Of a stretch of DNA of 64,000 nt, positions 13,495 through 24,921 are shown piece after piece. Position numbers and translations under genes: made by a program. The stretch covers positions 46,151,318 to 46,215,317 of the forward strand of contig CM075783.1 in NCBI GenBank assembly GCA_037974665.1. Direction: 5' to 3'. Positions within the stretch are counted from its first letter, which is position 1. Every line of letters starts with the position of its first letter. The notes under the pieces were generated by a model. The model was not told the DNA's origin. It was given only the letters and a program-made list of their open reading frames with translations, and made no database searches. This DNA comes from Ehretia macrophylla (Eukaryota; Streptophyta; Magnoliopsida; Boraginales; Ehretiaceae).

Positions 13495-16238
13495 GTTTGC
13501 AACACGGCAATTGAATTTATTGCTTTTCAAAAAAAGATTGAATTTCAATTAACTATCACACAAATGATCTCTCATTTGTAATGTCTAAACATCTATAATC
13601 CTATATTGTTTCTTTTGTTTTTCAATTATAAGAAAAAAAAATAGAAAAGAATTAAGAAAAAAGCGAAAAAAGATTTAAGCTTGATTAAAATTGAGATTTG
13701 ATTAGAACGTGATTACAGAACCCTAGGAGAGTGGAGAAACCCTAGTAGATTGTTTGTTTTTTTGGAAAATAAAATAAAAGTGTTGGGAACTAAAAAAATG
13801 CTGTTTTTATATATTATATATTTATATGTGCGTGTGTGTGTTTTTTTTTTTACTTTTGATTTGACTAAGGAGAAGTGCCAAGTAAGGAGAGTATCATACA
13901 AGTATTGCTTTCTTCTTTTTTGTGTGTGTGGGTGTGTGTTTTGGGGGATTATTTTTGTTAATGTGTCTTGTATGGTAAACATGTGATGTTGACAAAAAAA
14001 AAAATAAAAATGATATGAGATGTGAAGTCTCTAAAGAATACAAAGAAAAGGAAGAGACAGCAGACAGATAGGAAAAAAAAGAAAAGAAATGAAATACTTT
14101 TTCAATTTTTTTACACGAATCTCATTTTAATTTCTATTATTACCAAAAAAAAAAAATTAATATTTCTCAATAATTACTAATCTACTCAAGTTAGTTCTTT
14201 CCGTTACTTTAATTTTTTGTTTAGCATAGATGAAAAAATATTATTTACCAATATTTACTTTGAACGTATTAAAACATATATCAAACATGTTTGTTCTAAT
14301 GTATCAAAAATAATGAATAGGAAGAACCAAATAAATGCCTTTAATTTTTTAGTCTTTTTTTTGGTTTCTGAAAAGTATTTGATGAGATATAATCACAGTT
14401 AGAAAAAGAAAAAGAAAAAAAGAAAGGATATGAGATTCAATTATCTTTGAGATTTTGAGAGTAATAAAAAGAAGAAAAGGAAAAGTAGAGTTTACTACTT
14501 TATTTTCAGTTGTTTTACATGATTAGCCTCACCATAAATGATTTTGACATAGCCCTATTGTTCTTTTGATTGAACTTCATTAAATAAAATATAATTTTCG
14601 TACAAGACATGAGACATCCCAACTAAATTTATTACAACTACATTGTCTTGTAAACATAAACATAAATATATGGTACAAAGTACCAACAATCTCGCTGTCT
14701 CTCTTGACCATAAACTTTAAGAAGAAACTTTTTAAATTCTTGCACTAATTGGGGTGGGGTTTTCACAAGACAATTTTTTGTGAATTACACAGGGACTAAT
14801 TTCTCATTAGAATAACTTTTTGCGAGAATGTAAAATAAAAATAAGATTGTGTAAATAATTAGAATTTAATGATCAAATAATTGACTTATAATAAAAATTG
14901 ATTTGACCTTTTTTGAAATTCTTTTCATAGTGAAAATTTTGTACTTAGGCAGTCCTTTAGTTAGGGAATGCCCTTTTTAAGCTTGTGATTCATTAAATGG
15001 CTAGTTAATTAGAAGAGCATCATAAAAAAGATGGGACAATTGTATTAGAGTACGTGTTAATTTTTTTTCTTTTTAAAAAAAAATATGATTAAGAGATTAC
15101 GATGAAGAGGATAAAAACGAACAAATGGTTCTTATAGAATCCAAATCACGAGATCATATGGCACTAATCAACTTTAGTAATTGTAGCATTAGTGGACAAG
15201 CACTTGCTCGGACAGGGCATCATAGCATTCTAAATAGACTTGGATTAATGTTATGGTGAATTATTTATGTAATAATAATAAAATAATTTAGATAATTTAC
15301 AATTACGAAATTATGATGAGTATTTTTTAGTGCCAACTAGACCACATCAGAACGGGTCTCCAAAGGCAGAGACAGAGAGATTTAACGAGTTAATAAAAAA
15401 AAAATTAAATGATATCTTTCTTGAAGAAAAAAGAAAAGGAAAAGGAAAAGAAAAAGGACAACGAAAGTGTGGCACATGGGGACACCTCATAATGACAGAG
15501 AAGTAACTAGTAGTAAAGCTAAAGATTAAACAATGTCATGGAGCACCATCATGGGCATGGATCTAAAGAGTTTTGAAAATTAAAATTAACAAAAATATGG
15601 TGATTAAATGGAACAAAATGATTTTACAATCTAATATAGAGATCTTTTAAAACATTTTAAGATCGGTAGAAATTACAATACGATACAATTCAAAGAGTAA
15701 ATTCGAGAATTTGGACTTGTGCTTAAAGGGACATTCACAAACCGGCCAATTGCCAAGGCAAAGGGACAAAAAGAATTGAGTCTTGCTACGAGTTATATCG
15801 CCTGCTACTTGCCACCCCACCATGGAGGAATACAAAATTTTCCCAATTTTCAATCGGAGATCGAGAGTATTTGGCTTATTAATGTCAAAGTTGAAAGGAC
15901 TTGATAAATATCTTCAACTGTACAGTCATGGCAATACAAAGGGTTGATAAATGTCAAATCAAAATTATCAAATCTTAACGTTGTTATAATGTTATAAGAT
16001 ATCCAAATCCAAAAAGAAACTGCTAGCTTCTCAAATTTGATACTATAAACCTGCAACACCAATGAGCATTCATCTAGTAATAATAATCATCAAGAAGAAA
16101 AGACAAAACTCTATATCGAGAAAGGCATCTTGAATGTGGTTCTTGGAATATCTGATCTAAATGAACATATGCATGTCTTCAGGACACTTTGAGTTTGGAA
16201 AATCTCTGTTTATGTACACTATGAGTGAGGGCATCTTC
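13495..16238. other. Intergenic: ARF-GAP promoter/5' UTR and 3' flank of the trihelix gene
   Basis: No supported gene. 13495-14000 is the likely 5' UTR and promoter of the ARF-GAP gene, with CA/GT-rich and homopolymer stretches. The rest is AT-rich and without recognisable similarity; open frames at 13.7-14.4 and 15.65-16.06 kb are short and overlap on opposite strands. Confidence 0.5.
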
Positions 16239-18789
16239 CTATAACTTATCAGCAATCCTCCCCATTGCATCTGCTAGCTTATTAAGAACTGCAATCAGGC
16301 TATTTGTATGCTCCTTCTGCTGCTCTCTTTCCAACTGATAGTGAGAGTTCTGGGCTTCGAGTTGAAAGCTAAGCAATTTACCATTTCTTTCCAATGTTTC
16401 AATTAACTGCCGTTGCAAATTTGTTGTTTCCTCATCTCCATCGGTTGCATCATATCGCTTACGTTTCCTTCCTCCCCGAGGGCTCCCTGTCTCAGGGTCT
16501 GAGGAAGGTTCGTTTTCATGACTTGTGCCTGCAACAAAATCCCATCTTAGTCAAGGTAAAATTGTTCTATTTTATGCCATAAACAGCACCATTATCCAGA
16601 TTACTTTTCGTTGAAGTGTGGATTCCATCGCAAATATTCAGATATGGCCACGAGAACCCAGTAGATTTACTCGCGACCTAATACCGGCCAAAGAAAAGAG
16701 TTCTTGCTTTTAGCAACTGATCCGTGTTCTTATCAGTACTATAAGCTACATCATTAGAGCCAGATTAGATTAAAATGTAGATTTGTGGTATGATTGTTTA
16801 CAAGTGCACCTCAGGTGGTGAAAGTAAGCAAGACATTCATATCAGTCAAGAGCATATAAGTTAGTGTCATGAATTTCTGTTCTCCATTTTCCATTTTGGC
16901 TAATAAGGCTCTCGAGACCTATAAATATGAAACTAATACTCTAGGTGTGAAGCAGGAAAAGTATTATTTTCTTTGGCAGTGAACACGTTATTGAGGACAC
17001 TCTAACCCCAAAACAGACCAGGTGGAATTTTAGTTGCTTCATATCAATTAGGAGCACTCCTAATTGGAGAAGACACATCAGAACAACCTGCAAGTAAATG
17101 AATGAAGTAGGATCCAAGGAAAACAATCTTGGGCAGGAGACTTATGATTTCCATAAATGCAATACTAGGAGTAAAACTGAAAGGAAGGGTATGAGATGAT
17201 CAAGTAGGTTACTGGAGCGAGGCAAACACTCTTATGGACTTCCAGTTATGAGCTATAAGGAGTAAAATCAAAAGAAACATCGGAGTTGCACAAGCAAATC
17301 TGACGAAACTTACCTTGAGCAGGACGTCCCTGAGAATACGGTTGATACTGCTTCTCTGCAATTTCAGAAATCAAAATAACCCTCAAACTTAAAGGAAGAC
17401 AATGAATCCCGGAAGAAAGGAAAAGAAAAACTAAAAGAAAGAAAGCTTTGAACTTGAGAATGCAGACATAAATAAACAGATCAACACAAGCAACACGGAC
17501 AAGAAAAATGATGAAACTAGGCAGCAAAGCCATAGGTGGGGGTTAAAGAGAGGGGGAAAGTTTTAAGATCCATCACGAAATTACAGTTCAAATAGAAACC
17601 ACACATTCATTGACGTAGGCGTTATGCTGTTTAGAGATCCTCTGAAAAAGATGTTTTTCAAGAAAAAAGAGTGAAAGGATATCCTACATTTCAGCAAAAA
17701 TCATACCGTAACAAGACCAATTGAGACTGATTTCAGCTCTATAGCTAATGACATGATCTAGTACATCCTTACAACAAAACATTTTTCGGACAAAAAGGAT
17801 CTCATTTTTCTCACAGATACACCTTAATATACATCAAATCCATAGCAAAAACCAACCCAATTTAGTAGACTCACAAATATAGGAATCAAAACAAACACGT
17901 ACACACATGCAAGTAATCATTTAAAAAAAAAAAAAAAAAACAATTATCCGACAGAAGATTTCATCTTTCCAGAAGTTTTAACATAGTATATCAGCACATC
18001 ATACAGTGTGTGATTGAGTGTGCATGTGAAATGAAAATCTAATTATGGGTGTTACTGTATGTTGACAAGCATACTACCTGAAATTGGTGTTGGTGCCGGT
18101 ATACTTGCTGGCCCAGACTCCTTTTCCACTGGAAAATCCTTATCTGAAATTCCACCGCCACCGGCTGCCTCCTCAAAATCCGAGAACAACCCATCATCGG
18201 CAGCAGCACTCCGGCCACTGTCAAACACAGCCTCTGGCTCCACCCCCACCTCTGCCTCCCCAGCTGCAGACGACGGCGCCAAAGCCAAAACCAAACCTTC
18301 CGTGAAATCCCCACCACCACCTCCACCGGCACCGCCATCGCCGCCGGCGAGAATATCATAAACCTCCTTATCAAAGAACCCCGGAAGCTTCTTCTCACGC
18401 CTCAAATCGTTTCTCATAACCCAAAACGACTCCGTTTCGTCCTTTATACTCAATTCATACTCTTTGATTTTTTTAAAATCTCCGGCCAAATTGCTCCACC
18501 TCTTCCGACACTGAACCGGACCCCGGTTCACCCCACGGCTCTTACAGTAGGACGAAATTGATGCCCATTTCGGCTCCACTTGCCCCGACCCGAATTCCAA
18601 ACCCGCCGTCCTCCCTCTCCTAACCCGACTCTCCGCCACCCTCTTTCCTTGTATAAGTACCATTATCTCCTCCCTGGTCCACCGTGGTAACCTCGCCGTC
18701 TTCACCCCTTCATCTCCGGCGGAGGTAGGTTGACGTCCGTCACCGCCGTTAGAAACGCCGTCAGACTCGCCGTCAACCGCCAGCGCCAT
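16239..18789 (-). CDS. ASR3: Trihelix (GT-type) transcription factor, ASR3-like (3 exons, 347 aa)
   Basis: Exons on minus: 18078-18789, 17314-17355 and 16239-16528; GT/AG introns of 722 and 785 bp; the 42-nt middle exon keeps frame. Start is the first ATG of the frame. The trihelix DNA-binding domain spans about 35-110 (LPRWTREEI, KWASISSYC, QCRKRWSNLAGDFKKIKEYE), followed by the conserved segment through LPGFFDKEVYDIL. A Gly-rich linker leads to LVLAL (166-170), an LxLxL EAR-type repression motif. The basic cluster GGRKRKRYD is a probable nuclear localisation signal and the last ~60 residues are a heptad-rich coiled coil, typical of the family. Arabidopsis ASR3 (At2g33550, ~314 aa) is a nuclear EAR-motif repressor phosphorylated by MPK4 that restrains immune gene expression; the same role here is inference. 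The low-complexity Gly/Ala/Pro linker explains the extra length. Confidence 0.9.
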
Positions 18790-19575
18790 GTGTAATAAAA
18801 ACAATATTAAAAGCAGTAGACGACTTGGACTTTTTTCTTTTTTCCTTTTTCTTTTTTCTTTTCTTTCCGTTTAAGACTGTGACTAGACGGAAATTGTTTT
18901 AAACTAACGGCGTTATTGTGAGGGCTTGGATTGTTGAATTTTTGTATTTTTTAAGTATGCATGCGTGTAGGATATGGGCTATGGGAAAATAGGATATTGA
19001 ATGGACACTTTCCTCTAAATGGATCCAAAGAGATTTGATTTTGATTCTATGATTAAGGTGGAGGTCTTATCTCTAATCTCGTGCAATTAATGTATTATTT
19101 GTTGTCTTACGAGTCGAGGGGAGGAAGTCTTATCTCTAATCTCTTGTAATTAATGTATTATTTGTTATTTTACGAGTAGAAGGGTACTCTCCCCCACAAG
19201 AATTGACAAATTGGTTTGTTATTATTATCTTACTATTTAAGGGGTCATTTTCTTTGGTTTAGTTGGCAAATTTTGTTTCATTTAGCCAACAAATTACGTA
19301 CATTAAAATGAGATTTGTGACTCACGCTCTACCTAATCTTACGGTCAAATAAGTCCTTTTTGAATTGTCTGCTATCTCATGTGTTTCATTTTAAAAATCG
19401 TATTTCAAAATTTAATAATTATTCTCAAAGAATTTGGGATATAAAGAGAGAATCAAAATAAAGAAGCAATTTTTTTAATTAGGTTGATTAGAGGGACCTT
19501 ATCCACCACACCACCACCAAAGTCAAATTTCTGCACAAATCTTCCTTTCGCTCTCCACCTCTCAAATCTCATGGA
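18790..19575. other. Upstream region of the trihelix gene
   Basis: Probable promoter of the minus-strand trihelix gene. Besides the 63-bp tandem duplication listed separately I see only AT-rich DNA and a homopyrimidine stretch just upstream of the start (18828-18868 on plus). No gene. Confidence 0.5.
19064..19188. repeat. 63-bp tandem duplication upstream of the trihelix gene
   Basis: Two imperfect head-to-tail copies, 19064-19126 and 19127 to about 19188, both beginning GTCTTATCTCTAATCTC and containing AATTAATGTATTATTTGTT and TTACGAGT. The copies differ by a few substitutions. Confidence 0.85.
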
Positions 19576-19836
19576 ATCATTAACCATAAACTCCTATAAA
19601 TTAAAGATTACTTAATTAATGACATAGGATTGGTCCCTCCACAAAAGGGCCACCTTTTGGTTGTTTGGACAATATTGGATAGATGAGGGCGCAATTGCCC
19701 TCCCCATTAAGTAATCTCTCATTATGTTTAATTATGTACATTTAATCTCTAATCATATTATTTCCTTGAGTCTTCATCAAAGAGTATAATAGTATGAAAT
19801 AGTCACAGCTAGATGCTTACAAAGATGGAATCGGAA
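19576..19836 (+). repeat. Dispersed non-coding segment, copy A (second copy at 58576-58868)
   Basis: About 260 bp closely similar, in the same orientation, to a segment at 58.58-58.87 kb. Shared landmarks in order: CTCCTATAAA, GATTACTTAATTAATGACAT, GGTCCCTCCA, AATATTGGATAGATGAGGGC, AATTGCCCTCCCC, TAAGTAATCTCTCATTATG, CTTCATCA and AGCTAGATGCT. Within it AGATTACTTA and TAAGTAATCT form an inverted repeat around the GGGCGCAATTGCCC near-palindrome, so a hairpin of ~115 bp is possible. It could be an old MITE or a duplicated intergenic piece. Confidence 0.8.
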
Positions 19837-19879
19837 AAAAATGGTCTCATAGAGGTTTGCCATCATGCTTTTGGGGTTA

Positions 19880-21604
19880 GGGCATTTTTAATGGAGTCTC
19901 TAAATAACAATAATTATTATTTTTAGAGATTCCATTGATTAAAAATTAACACCAATGGGGGTTTTTAAACACTATTTGATAGTTTTTGGTACAAAAGTGA
20001 TATCAGTCAAACTTTAAGTCTCTAAAATAGCACCTAGTCTCCATTTTCTTTAACAAATTTATTGAAAAAAATGAAGACTATAGAAAAAGACAAAATGGAG
20101 TCTCTAAAAATGCACAATCTCCAATAAAAAAAATAAAAAGTCAGATCTGATGATATCAGATCATCATATCTGAAATCAAAAATAAAAATGCAAAAAGACA
20201 AAAGAGCCGTTTGAGATGTTTGAAATCTGAAAAAAAAAAAAAATTAGGTTCAAAACAAAAAAAACACAACATATTGAAAATCTCTTTTTTCAACAAACAG
20301 CAAAAAAAAAAACAAAGGAATTCATAGAAAAAAAAACAGTGTGGTGGTGATTTCGGTGGTGGTGGGGTGGCACTAGAGAAGAGGGAGGGGGGTGGGGGAA
20401 GCGGGGATGGTGGGGGGAAGCGAGAATTGACAGAAAAAAAAATTAATTAATTACAGTGTGGTGGTGGGGTAGGGTGGAGGAAGCGGGGAAGCAGGGGTGG
20501 GGGGTGGTAGGGGAAGCGAGAATTGACAGAAAAAAAAAAAAATTAATTATAGTGTGGTGGTAGGGTGGCACCGGAGAAGGGGGGTAGGGTAGGGGAAGCG
20601 GAAAGCGGGAGAGCAGGGGTAGGGAGGGGGGAGAAGCGAGAATTGACAGAAAAGGATGGAGGCGGCAAGGAAAGGAAGGGAAGAAGAAGGAGGGGGGGAG
20701 GGGGGGGGGGGGGGGGGGGGGAGTGGTGGCAGATGAAGTTAGGAATAGGCTTTTGTATCTAGGTTTTGGTTTTTTTTTTTTTTTTGTAATTAAGTTTTTT
20801 TATATTTAATTAGGGTTTGTTTAATTAGATTTTTTTTAATTACATTATTGTAATTAAGGTTTTTTAAGTACTTTTTTTTAATTAATGCTTTTAAATTATC
20901 CCCTTTTTAATTAAGGTTTTGTATTTTATTTTATTTTTAAATTTTTAAATTTTATTTATTTTATGTTTTTAAATTATACTTTTTTTAGTTTGGATTTTAT
21001 TCTACTGTTCTGATTATAATTGAGTTTTTTTAATAGTTGTTCTTTTTAATATAGTTGTAATTTATAGATTTTTTTATTCTAATTGAGCTTTTTTATATAG
21101 TTGTAGTTTTTTAAAAATATACTTGTAATTTTTTTTTGTAATTAAGATATTTTTTTATAGTTGTTTTTATGAATAAGGTTGTCAATTGATTATAAATCAA
21201 CATAACTATCGTTTTTTTCTTTTTAATTATTTTTTTTCATTCAATTATGTAATTAAACGTAATCCTAATTATTTAAATTTTATCTTCATTGCAATTTATT
21301 TATTTTTTGATTGAAATATTCGTTAAAAAAGTTTAGATAATCTAAATAACAATTAATTAAAAAAAATGTAACACAAGAGAAAAAATAACACATAATTAAA
21401 TTACTATGTAAAATTAAAATTAACACAATATAGAGACTCAATTTTATAGAGACTGTTACTGTGAACGTTGTTTTTTATCTTGGTCTCTAAATGGGTCTCT
21501 AAAACATTTTTTTTATCTTGGTCTCTAAATAGGTCTTTAAAATTGATCTTGGTCTCTAAAATAATTGATAGAGACCCATTATAGAGACTCCATTAATGAT
21601 AGTC
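19880..21604. mobile_element. Non-autonomous TIR element, PIF/Harbinger (Tourist)-like, 1.7 kb
   Basis: Left end GGGCATTTTTAATGGAG and right end (reverse complement) GACTATCATTAATGGAG are matching terminal inverted repeats continuing into GTCTCTA. They are flanked by the same 3-bp target TTA at 19877-19879 and 21605-21607, the TTA/TAA target typical of PIF/Harbinger elements. Inner copies of GGTCTCTAAA near the right end extend the terminal repeat region. The interior has no transposase frame; it holds AT-rich DNA, a G-rich tandem array and long T-rich stretches. Confidence 0.78.
20338..20722 (+). repeat. G-rich tandem array of ~100-bp units and poly-G run
   Basis: Three diverged units, each opening with AGTGTGGTGGT and closing with GCGAGAATTGACAGAAAA (closings near 20419, 20516 and 20635), with GGGG-rich bodies containing GGGGAAGCGGGG-type blocks. 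The array ends in a ~25-nt nearly pure G run at about 20697-20721. Many GGG blocks are close enough for G-quadruplexes on the plus strand. It lies inside the TIR element at 19880-21604. Confidence 0.85.
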
Positions 21605-21607
21605 TTA

Positions 21608-21957
21608 GTACACGGCCACATTCTTCCTTCGATCTTAGAGGGACAAGGTTGGATGCAATAGAAAAAGGTAGTAATATAAACACTATTATCTTTATCTTTT
21701 TTATTTTTAAAAGGGACAAAGTCGAGAATAGGTATCATGTCACAGACGTTTTATGAAATTTTATTTTATTTTTTTAGTACAATAGTGTTCGAAGTTATGG
21801 TTTGATTCTAATAATAATATGTGAGTTCTTGATCATTTCAACAAACTTTCTAGTGTAACGGAACGTTAATTTCAGCCCATTTGTCATTCTTTGAAAATTT
21901 GAATTAAAGTAAAAAAAAAAGAAAAAAAATTGGGGGGGAAGGGGGGGGGGAAAGGGG
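21608..21957. other. Short spacer between the TIR element and the Athila element
   Basis: About 350 bp of AT-rich sequence ending in A/G homopolymer runs with G-tracts (21931-21957) that directly abut the Athila LTR. No gene or repeat recognised. Confidence 0.5.
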
Positions 21958-23646
21958 TGATCGCGTCGTTTTGCGCTAAAAAATAGTAAGGTTAACTGAT
22001 TAAAAATATTGCTTACCTTGAATTACCTCTAGCTGTGCCGAATAGAGGGTCGATCCACAGAGATTGGGTTATCAAGTTAAGTTAAGTCTTTAATTTAGAA
22101 TTGTTTGACTATCTCTTATCACGGATAAGTTTGATTAAGTCAAAAAGTCAAAAAGTCCAAAAGTACGGAAGTATGGAAGTACGAAAAATTAAGTCCAAGA
22201 AATGTCCACAAAATGTCCAAATATACGGTAGTAACAAAGTCCAAAAGTGAATTAATCAAAAGTACTAAATTAAAGAATCACAACACTCAACACTAAAAAT
22301 CCAAAGGGTTAATAATTCAGAGTGGTTATAGCTCGGTATACGCAAGTACAAAGTTATTGATTCAGATTAAAAGTTAAGTCCTTCAGAAATAGGGCTACAA
22401 GCCCCACTACTGAAATAAGCCTTTAATTACGTAAGTGATAAGATTAATTAATTAACAAGATTGGATGTGTTGGTACAACCTAACGATTTTCAATCTCTCA
22501 ATTAATCTTTCACTTATGTAACCTGGAGGTGTCGGTACAACCAGACTATAATCCATTCGAGGTAGTCTCATATTGTCACTGGTTTACAAAACCGGGCGTA
22601 TATGTACTTTCAATTAAATATAACATAACTACAAGTATACGTATAATTAATCAAAAAATACTTAGAAATAGAAATACGAGACTTTAATAAATCTGAATTA
22701 CAACATATGTACAAGAGTAACCTCACACGTACCACCCCGAATCTCGGGTCTAGTGTGCCATAATAAATTGTAAAGTACAATAAATCATAACGAAAGCCAA
22801 AATAAAAGAATACTTATTGTGTTGAACGGATTTCGATAGACCGGTATGATTTCGATATAATGATAGCTTACTAGACCCTCCCTTTGGGATTAAAACATTG
22901 CACACAACTCAGAATAATAACTAAAGCACTCAAACACAAGAGCAAAATCTAAGCTAAGAAGATAAAATGGTACAAGAAAAATGAAATGAGGAATGGAGTA
23001 TTTATAGAGAAATTTTGGCACTATTCACAAGTACTATTCAAACCATGATGTAATCAATGTGTCAGCGTGATGTCATTTGCCTAGGTCATCATTGTGGCAG
23101 CGTGATGTCATTCGCCTAGGTCATCATTGTGTCAGCATGATGTCATTCGCCTAGGTTATCATTGTGTCAGCGTGATGTCAGCGAAGATACTATTTACACG
23201 TTGACTTTACTATTCATGTGTTGACTTTGACTTTTATTCACCCGTTGACTTTGACTATGACCAAAAGTTGACTTTGACTATGACCAAAAGTTGACTTTGA
23301 CTATGACCAAAATTTGACTTTGACTTTTCTATTCACCTGTTGACTTTGACTTTGACCAAAAGGTTGACCAAGGCTACTTCAAGGTTTTTCAACGTCCTGA
23401 ATCCGTTTTCGCACTCCGTTTGGCCAAATTCAATCTCGATTTGCTCGTGTCAAAGTTGTTCTACCTTCCTCTTCAATACTGCGCCGAAAATTCACTTCAA
23501 AAGTTGGTTTTTGTGGCCATTTTTGCTATTTCTTCTTCAGAACCTATATTGCATTAAATTTGTGTAAAATATACGATTAAACTTGAAATAATAATGCAAT
23601 ATACATGATTTAATGGGTTAAAGTTACTAAAAATACGGATTTATCA
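21958..23646 (-). repeat. Athila 3' LTR (1689 bp)
   Basis: Matches 34448-36036 almost along its length with scattered substitutions. It is ~100 bp longer, mainly because of extra copies of two tandem repeats: a ~37-bp unit around GTGTCAGCGTGATGTCATTCGCC (23055-23190) and a ~23-bp unit TTGACTTTGACTATGACCAAAA (23210-23360). Confidence 0.95.
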
Positions 23647-24921
23647 ACCTCTTCAAACCCATTATTTACTTGTCCTCAAGTAAAGACATCAATTATTTTA
23701 TATATTCATAAATATTAAATCTAAGCAGTCAATGTATTCATACAGTTAAATTTTATAAAATTACAAGATTAACAGTGAATTTGTCTTCCAAACAATTCCA
23801 CCCCAAGAAATCGTTTTGTATCTAGAAGAAATGAAACCAACTTAATTACAAAAAATCATTTGAGCCTTTTTAAGCACTTGTAACTCAATTAAGAAGTAAG
23901 AAAATTAATCACGCAAAATTTGTAAAATCGAAAATATTTTATATGGATAGTCATGAAATGTTAAAACTCAACTACCTTCCAAATCATGTAGTACTCCCTT
24001 AGATTTTTTTCTATATTTTTTCCTTTTTTTTTCTTTTTTCTTTTTATGAAATAGATGACTCAAATGATAGATGTTGGTTGATTTAACGACTTCATTGAAG
24101 TATTGCCTTTTTTCAGTTGAATTGTGTATGGTGAAAAAAAGCTTGTCTGGTAGGAAATATATTAATAGCTTTTTCATAACAAAAATGCTCAAAAATGGTT
24201 AGAAGAAAGCATTTGTTATGGATTTCTTTGCTGCCTCTTTTTGTTGAATCAACATTTTTGATATTTAAATGATGTTGAGCGAGTCATCTACACATTTTTG
24301 TTTTTTTCTTTTTTTTTTTTTTCTTTTTTTCAAATGAGTATATCGATCTAGAAAAATAAGACAAATTTTAATAAAACACAACATCTCACATTGAAAACAT
24401 TTCAATCTACTCTTTTTTTTTTATAATTAATTAAAAACTTCTAATTAAATCATGTGATGCTGTTGGGATGTAATAATAGTTAACAAGGTTTCAAAAAAAA
24501 ATCTAGATACAAACTCAACTCTTAGCGGCTAATCATTTTTCCATTCCAAATTCACAACTAATTCAAATATTTTATCACAATCTAACCATATTTCAACAAT
24601 TAACCACTCAATTTTAATTATTATGAATAAGTGAAGTAATTTTTTTTTTTTTTGGTATCAAGTTGGTATCAATTTTTTTTTCTCCTCAAACTCAAACCTC
24701 ACATTGTCCTCAATGAAAGAAAACTATGTAATGCAAAGTAAAAAGAAAGACACAACCTGATAAACAATCCAAGCAATGTTCCTCAAAAACTTTCTGAAAG
24801 AAGAAATGTCAAACAAAATCTCAAAAACCAACATTAGCCGTGAGTTTAAATAAAAACTAAAATATAAAAAAATGATGAAATAACTAAAATAACATAAATA
24901 AATAAAAAACACGCCACTGAC
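23647..24921. other. Athila spacer between the env-position ORF and 3' LTR
   Basis: AT-rich, non-coding, with long T homopolymers on plus; contains the polypurine tract at its left end (23647-23660). No open frame with similarity. Confidence 0.6.

Noticed and set aside
16941..17533. Open frames in the trihelix introns
   Set aside because: They lie within GT/AG introns and show no similarity; only the 42-nt exon at 17314-17355 is coding.
18059..18361. Pro/Ser-rich plus-strand open frame over the trihelix exon 1
   Set aside because: It is antisense to the Gly/Ala-rich linker of the trihelix protein; composition explains the long frame.
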